Shown one piece after another: positions 5,944 through 9,204 of a DNA stretch of 9,204 nt. Within the stretch, counting starts at the first letter, position 1. The number at the start of each line of letters is the position of its first letter. The notes under the pieces were generated by a model. It did no database searches. It saw only the letters and a list, made by a program, of their open reading frames with translations, and had not been told where the DNA came from. The stretch comes from Anaerolineae bacterium (GTDB taxonomy: Bacteria; Chloroflexota; Anaerolineae; JADYZS01), in the NCBI GenBank assembly GCA_020853075.1, contig JADYZS010000036.1, positions 1-9,204 on the forward strand, written 5' to 3'. The translations under genes and the position numbers were made by a program.

Positions 5944-6888
5944 CTATGCCGGGACCGGCTGCAACGAATTGATGATCTCCCGCATGTACTCAGCGGCCAT
6001 TTTCGCCTGCTCCAGGGCATAGTCCAGCCCCTGGTGGCGATGGCCGATGACGACGGGGCTGCACAACTCATAGCCGTTGTGGCCTTGGAAGTTGATGATC
6101 TCCTTAGCTAACTTCATGAAGATGTAATCGTCCGAGGTGACCGTATGCGGCTTCGCTACTAGTTTCACCACACGACCATCCCTGTCCCGCTTATACTGCC
6201 CACCGTAGTGGGTGTGCACCATGCGCTTGCCCGTCGCCGTGATGGCCGCGCGATAGTACGCCTCGCCATGGGCCTCCATGATCGGGGCATCCAGACAAGC
6301 CTTGAGCGCGGGGGAATTCACCTCGTCAATGAAATCCAACATATCCTTGTAGTGGGTGATGATGGGCGCATGGTTCTGCAAGGCGAGGATCACACCCGCG
6401 TCCTCGGCCATCTTGGCTGCCTGTACCAGGCAGTCGCGCACGTAATTCCAACGCTCCAGGAAGGTCGTGCCGGGATAGCGATGGTCAATGTTGTAGCGGG
6501 CCACGTCGTAGGTGATGACGCCGTCGCGGCGGGTCACGCCGGACCAGGCGGCCATTACGCGCACGATGGGGATACCGAGGTCGGCGGCCAACCGGATTTG
6601 CTCGCGCGCCATGAGGAGTTCGTTTTCACGGTGCTCCTCAACCGGGCTGGAGAAGTCGTTGTAGGCCGCCAGACAGGAGAGTTCCAGCCCGTTATCCCGG
6701 GCGACCTGCACGATCTTCTTGCGCGCCTTTGCGTCCAGGTCTAGCGGAGAGCCGTGAGGCCGCTTGGCTTCAATCTCAATGCCATCGTAGCCCCAGGCCT
6801 TCGCCTTGGGGAAGATGTCTAGCAAAGGCACAGCCGCGCCGCGGTAGTAACCGCCGCTCAGGGTAATAGTGTAGAGACTGATCTTCAT
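5944..6888 (-). CDS. TIM-barrel sugar isomerase/epimerase-like protein (xylose isomerase-like, AP endonuclease 2 superfamily)
   Basis: Members of this superfamily are metal-dependent sugar isomerases, epimerases, dehydratases or lyases. This one has 314 residues, a normal single-barrel length. It begins MKISLYTITL, with KAKAWGYDGIEIE (28-40) as the second strand region. Expected metal positions compare as follows: ILALQNH has Gln at 171 where the usual motif has Glu; D200 in ACLDAP is present but lacks His three residues later (H207 lies further on); HTH (225-227) and GYE (E274) are present. The binding site is therefore partly non-canonical. It starts 5 nt after the oxidoreductase stop, with AAGGAG (6897-6902) overlapping the end of that gene, so the two are surely co-transcribed and probably act on consecutive intermediates. 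It has no signal peptide. Superfamily is firm; reaction is unknown, and isomerase, epimerase or keto-glycoside lyase are all open. Confidence 0.88.
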   Translation of the reverse strand: MKISLYTITLSGGYYRGAAVPLLDIFPKAKAWGYDGIEIEAKRPHGSPLDLDAKARKKIVQVARDNGLELSCLAAYNDFSSPVEEHRENELLMAREQIRLAADLGIPIVRVMAAWSGVTRRDGVITYDVARYNIDHRYPGTTFLERWNYVRDCLVQAAKMAEDAGVILALQNHAPIITHYKDMLDFIDEVNSPALKACLDAPIMEAHGEAYYRAAITATGKRMVHTHYGGQYKRDRDGRVVKLVAKPHTVTSDDYIFMKLAKEIINFQGHNGYELCSPVVIGHRHQGLDYALEQAKMAAEYMREIINSLQPVPA

Positions 6889-6893
6889 GTCCT

Positions 6894-8159
6894 TTACTCC
6901 TTCGCTTTATAAGGTGCAAGCAATTCAGACAGAAGCGCCTCTTCTGCCTGTTCGTTGTCTCCGTACTTCTTGACGAAGCCGCGAGCATATTCCTTGAACT
7001 CATCCAAGGTGACGGGCCGCTTCTTGAGGGCAGACAAGTAGGCCGACTCCACCATGGCGATCACCTCCGCCCCGTAGCGGACGTCAATCTGCGGTGGCCG
7101 CTTGTTGCGCACGCAGTCCACCATGATCTCAACTTCATGAGCCATGGAGATCGTCTCGCCCTCGTACTCCTTGAGGAGCGCGGTGCTCTCGCCGCCATCC
7201 CATTGGGTGGTAACGATCTTCGTCCGCTCGGTCGCGTTCATCACTCCTTGGTCGCCCGTGAGATAGAGGTAACCGCCGTTTTGCCCGCCGTTCTTCTCTT
7301 TGTCAAGACCGATGTGACCGCCGCACCAGGTCGTCTCCAGGAACATCGTCACCCAGCGGCCCGTCTGGGGGTCTTCAAACAGGATTTTAATTCGGGCGTT
7401 GTCATCCACCTCCATCACGTAGGGGTCACCTTCCAGGACGCGGTTGCGGAACAGGACCGCGATCTGGACGGCATCCACTTTGACGGGCTTCAGATGCGTG
7501 CCAAGCGCGTACCAGGCTCCCGCCAGACCGTGAGAGCCGTAGTCCATCAGGCAGCCGCCGCCGTTATCCAGCGCGCTGGCCTGGGATTTCAGCACGCTGG
7601 TAGCGTTGAGCCGGGACCCTCGTATGGCCGTGAGGGTCTGTACGTTACCGATGACGCCCTGCAAGAGAAGATCGTGGACGGCGCGATATTTGGGGTCATA
7701 GACGTTGTCGTCGTTGAGGGCCAGATAGACATTCGGATGGGCCGCGGCCACGCGGCAAGCCCGGTCGGCCTCAATCCAGGTGCGGGCCATGGGCTTCTCT
7801 ACCATGGCGTTGACGCCCTTTTCCAGGGCCTTGATCGCGGTCTCCATTCTGCCCTTGGCGTGGGTGCAGACGTCTATCAAGTCCACGTACTCAAGGAGGG
7901 CATTGAGCGAATCAAAGACGCGCAATTCCGCGATGTTGGCTCGTGCAGACTCGGCGGCCAGGGGGTTCGCGGTGGCCCAATCCTCAAGCATCGTCACGTA
8001 TTTGTCGCGGGCATCCTGCGCCCGTGCGCGGTTCACATCGTAGAATCCCACGAGGCGGGCCCTATCCCACAGCCGCGGATACGTCCGAAGGTGGGCATGC
8101 TGGAAGATGCGACCCGTTCCGACTCCGCCTACGCGGACGAGGTTATCTGGGTTCTTCAT
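6894..8159 (-). CDS. Gfo/Idh/MocA family NAD(P)-dependent sugar oxidoreductase
   Basis: Predicted to oxidise or reduce a hydroxyl/keto group on a sugar, sugar acid, glycoside or inositol, in the cytoplasm. It has 421 residues. The N-terminal Rossmann fold shows GVGTGR (12-17), with FYDVN (39-43) at the end of the second strand. VEKPMA (120-125) carries the conserved EKP lysine (K122). The C-terminal half has GGCLMDYGSHG (201-211), holding the usual Asp/His pair (D206, H210). The length is slightly above the common 330-400 because of an extended segment DKYVTMLEDWATANPLAAESARAN (roughly 52-75) after the second strand. The ATG at 8159 has AAAGGAG (8165-8171) 5 nt upstream, the best ribosome site in the window. 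It follows the GH51-like gene by 66 nt and precedes the TIM-barrel gene by 5 nt. The substrate cannot be deduced; the neighbours suggest a sugar released by the glycosidases. Confidence 0.93.
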   Translation of the reverse strand: MKNPDNLVRVGGVGTGRIFQHAHLRTYPRLWDRARLVGFYDVNRARAQDARDKYVTMLEDWATANPLAAESARANIAELRVFDSLNALLEYVDLIDVCTHAKGRMETAIKALEKGVNAMVEKPMARTWIEADRACRVAAAHPNVYLALNDDNVYDPKYRAVHDLLLQGVIGNVQTLTAIRGSRLNATSVLKSQASALDNGGGCLMDYGSHGLAGAWYALGTHLKPVKVDAVQIAVLFRNRVLEGDPYVMEVDDNARIKILFEDPQTGRWVTMFLETTWCGGHIGLDKEKNGGQNGGYLYLTGDQGVMNATERTKIVTTQWDGGESTALLKEYEGETISMAHEVEIMVDCVRNKRPPQIDVRYGAEVIAMVESAYLSALKKRPVTLDEFKEYARGFVKKYGDNEQAEEALLSELLAPYKAKE

Positions 8160-8225
8160 GATGGCTCCTTTGGGGTTGACGAAGCGGCATTTCGTTGAAA
8201 CAAAATACGGAAGCAGTCGGCGATC

Positions 8226-9204
8226 CTACGCCCTTTCTTCGGCTACTTGCAGTTCCACGGCTGTGACCGACGCGGCAGGGAACTGCCAGATCGCCTCAGC
8301 AGGTAACGGACGCTCACGCGGGTTGAAGATGTCGGGGCAGAGTTGATCTATCTCGCGCAGCGGATCTTCGGCGATTTCAAACGCGCGGGCCGAGACGATC
8401 TTGTGCCCTTCCACCTGTATGGAGGTTGTGACGGCCTCGGTGCGGTTCGTGTTGACCGCATGGAGATAGACGCGGTCCCCCGTCCGGCTCGCCGAGATGT
8501 CCAAATCATCCGGCGCGCCCGCGACGGAGACGGCACTCTGGCCGCCGTATTTCTTAAAGAGACCCATGACCCTGGCTACCGGCATCATGTAGCACTTGGC
8601 TGCCCCTTTGGGTGTAGGGACCATGATCGCGTTGGTCATCCAGCGGGTTCCGCAGAAGTCGGCCAGCGTCGCGATCTTGAGGATGTCACCGTTCCTGGCA
8701 TGGACGTTGAGTATCTTGGCGTAGGCGACGCCTGCGGCCCACGTGGCGAGGACGTCACAACGGTTACGGCCCGGCGCGCCGAAATGACTCTCGGTGAGAG
8801 CCAGCGAAACCGGATACCCTGCAACCGCCTGCCGCATCTCCTGAATCCTTGCCTCTGTGCTTTTGTAGGCGTGCTGGAGGTGTTCCCAGGTGCGCGCCGC
8901 GTCTTTGCGGTATTCAAAACCAGTGAGGGGAGAATCATCCAGACCCGACCGGAAGTGGTGGTGAAAGGCGATGTATTGCAGTTCCTCACCGGCAACCTCC
9001 AGCATCCGGCGCGCCCAGCCGCTATCGCCCCAACCGATCAGCGAGATAGAGGGGTCGGCCTTGCGCATGGCGCGGGCAAAGACCAGGGTGCGTTTCGCCG
9101 CGGTCTCCAGATCAAAGCCATCCTTGCCGTAGGATGTCTCGTTCCCGATTTGCCAGAGATGGACGTTGAGCGGCGCGCGCGCGCCGTTCTTGATCCTTCT
9201 CTCA
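8226..9204 (-). CDS. GH51-like glycosidase (alpha-L-arabinofuranosidase type), C-terminal part, cut by the right window edge
   Basis: The open frame runs through the right edge, so the N-terminus is missing; 325 residues are visible. Near the start, VHLWQIGNETSYG contains the GNE acid/base motif of clan GH-A enzymes (visible E22). IAFHHHF (about 78-84) follows, then a probable nucleophile in LALTESHF (visible E138). The 116-residue spacing between the glutamates is close to that of characterised GH51 enzymes (about 119). The remaining part (from about residue 235) is a beta-sandwich-like tail with VYLHAVNTNRTEAV, typical of the GH51 C-terminal domain. Usual GH51 nucleophile motifs read like DEW; TESH is divergent. 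An ATG at 9068 is internal, not the true start, because the conserved GNE lies before it. The gene is the first of the visible cluster in transcription order. Substrate may be arabinofuranosyl or another furanose/pyranose unit; family call is moderate to good. Confidence 0.82.
   Translation of the reverse strand, partial: ERRIKNGARAPLNVHLWQIGNETSYGKDGFDLETAAKRTLVFARAMRKADPSISLIGWGDSGWARRMLEVAGEELQYIAFHHHFRSGLDDSPLTGFEYRKDAARTWEHLQHAYKSTEARIQEMRQAVAGYPVSLALTESHFGAPGRNRCDVLATWAAGVAYAKILNVHARNGDILKIATLADFCGTRWMTNAIMVPTPKGAAKCYMMPVARVMGLFKKYGGQSAVSVAGAPDDLDISASRTGDRVYLHAVNTNRTEAVTTSIQVEGHKIVSARAFEIAEDPLREIDQLCPDIFNPRERPLPAEAIWQFPAASVTAVELQVAEERA

Noticed and set aside
7137..8198. Long plus-strand open frame opposite the oxidoreductase gene
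   Set aside because: It is an antisense shadow: the minus-strand frame has clear Gfo/Idh/MocA motifs, while the plus-strand translation shows no family features.
8160..8225. Promoter or operator between the GH51-like and oxidoreductase genes
   Set aside because: Only 66 nt with a clear ribosome site; no convincing -35/-10 pair and only a weak ACGAA/TTCGT repeat.

Overview
The window is a tightly packed, one-directional gene cluster. All seven recognisable genes lie on the minus strand, so transcription runs from high to low coordinates, and the outermost gene at each edge is cut. Every gene encodes a carbohydrate-active or sugar-modifying enzyme. The DNA is GC-rich, with short intergenic gaps that hold hairpin-forming repeats. 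Such repeat-rich intergenic DNA, together with sulfatase/glycosidase/Gfo-Idh-MocA clusters, suggests an environmental bacterium of the Chloroflexota, Planctomycetota-Verrucomicrobiota or a similar glycan-degrading lineage. The sequence alone does not fix the phylum.

Layout in transcription order: (1) a GH51-like alpha-L-arabinofuranosidase-type glycosidase, cut at the right edge; (2) a Gfo/Idh/MocA NAD(P)-dependent sugar oxidoreductase; (3) a TIM-barrel xylose isomerase-like protein 5 nt downstream of it; (4) a gap of about 260 nt with three hairpin or palindromic structures; (5) a type I sulfatase, probably starting at a TTG codon; (6) a GH39-like glycosidase whose start overlaps the sulfatase stop by 4 nt; (7) a gap with a hairpin repeat; (8) a second, divergent GH39-like glycosidase; (9) a gap of about 290 nt with another copy of that repeat and a second hairpin type; (10) the N-terminal third of a second type I sulfatase, cut at the left edge.

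Working model (inference): the cluster dismantles a sulfated oligosaccharide. Two sulfatases remove sulfate esters. Two GH39-like enzymes (a family that includes beta-xylosidases and alpha-L-iduronidases) and the GH51-like enzyme cleave glycosidic bonds. The oxidoreductase and TIM-barrel pair would oxidise and rearrange or lyse the released sugar, possibly through a keto-sugar. None of the five genes with a visible N-terminus has a convincing signal peptide, and the sixth complete analysis is blocked only by truncation, so the chemistry is probably cytoplasmic and would need a transporter and an extracellular depolymerase from outside this window. The most distinctive points are the tandem divergent GH39 pair with an enlarged active-site loop, the TIM-barrel protein with Gln in place of a usual Glu ligand, the TTG start of the complete sulfatase, and the repeated hairpin elements in the gaps. 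No RNA genes, CRISPR arrays, transposases or regulators were seen.
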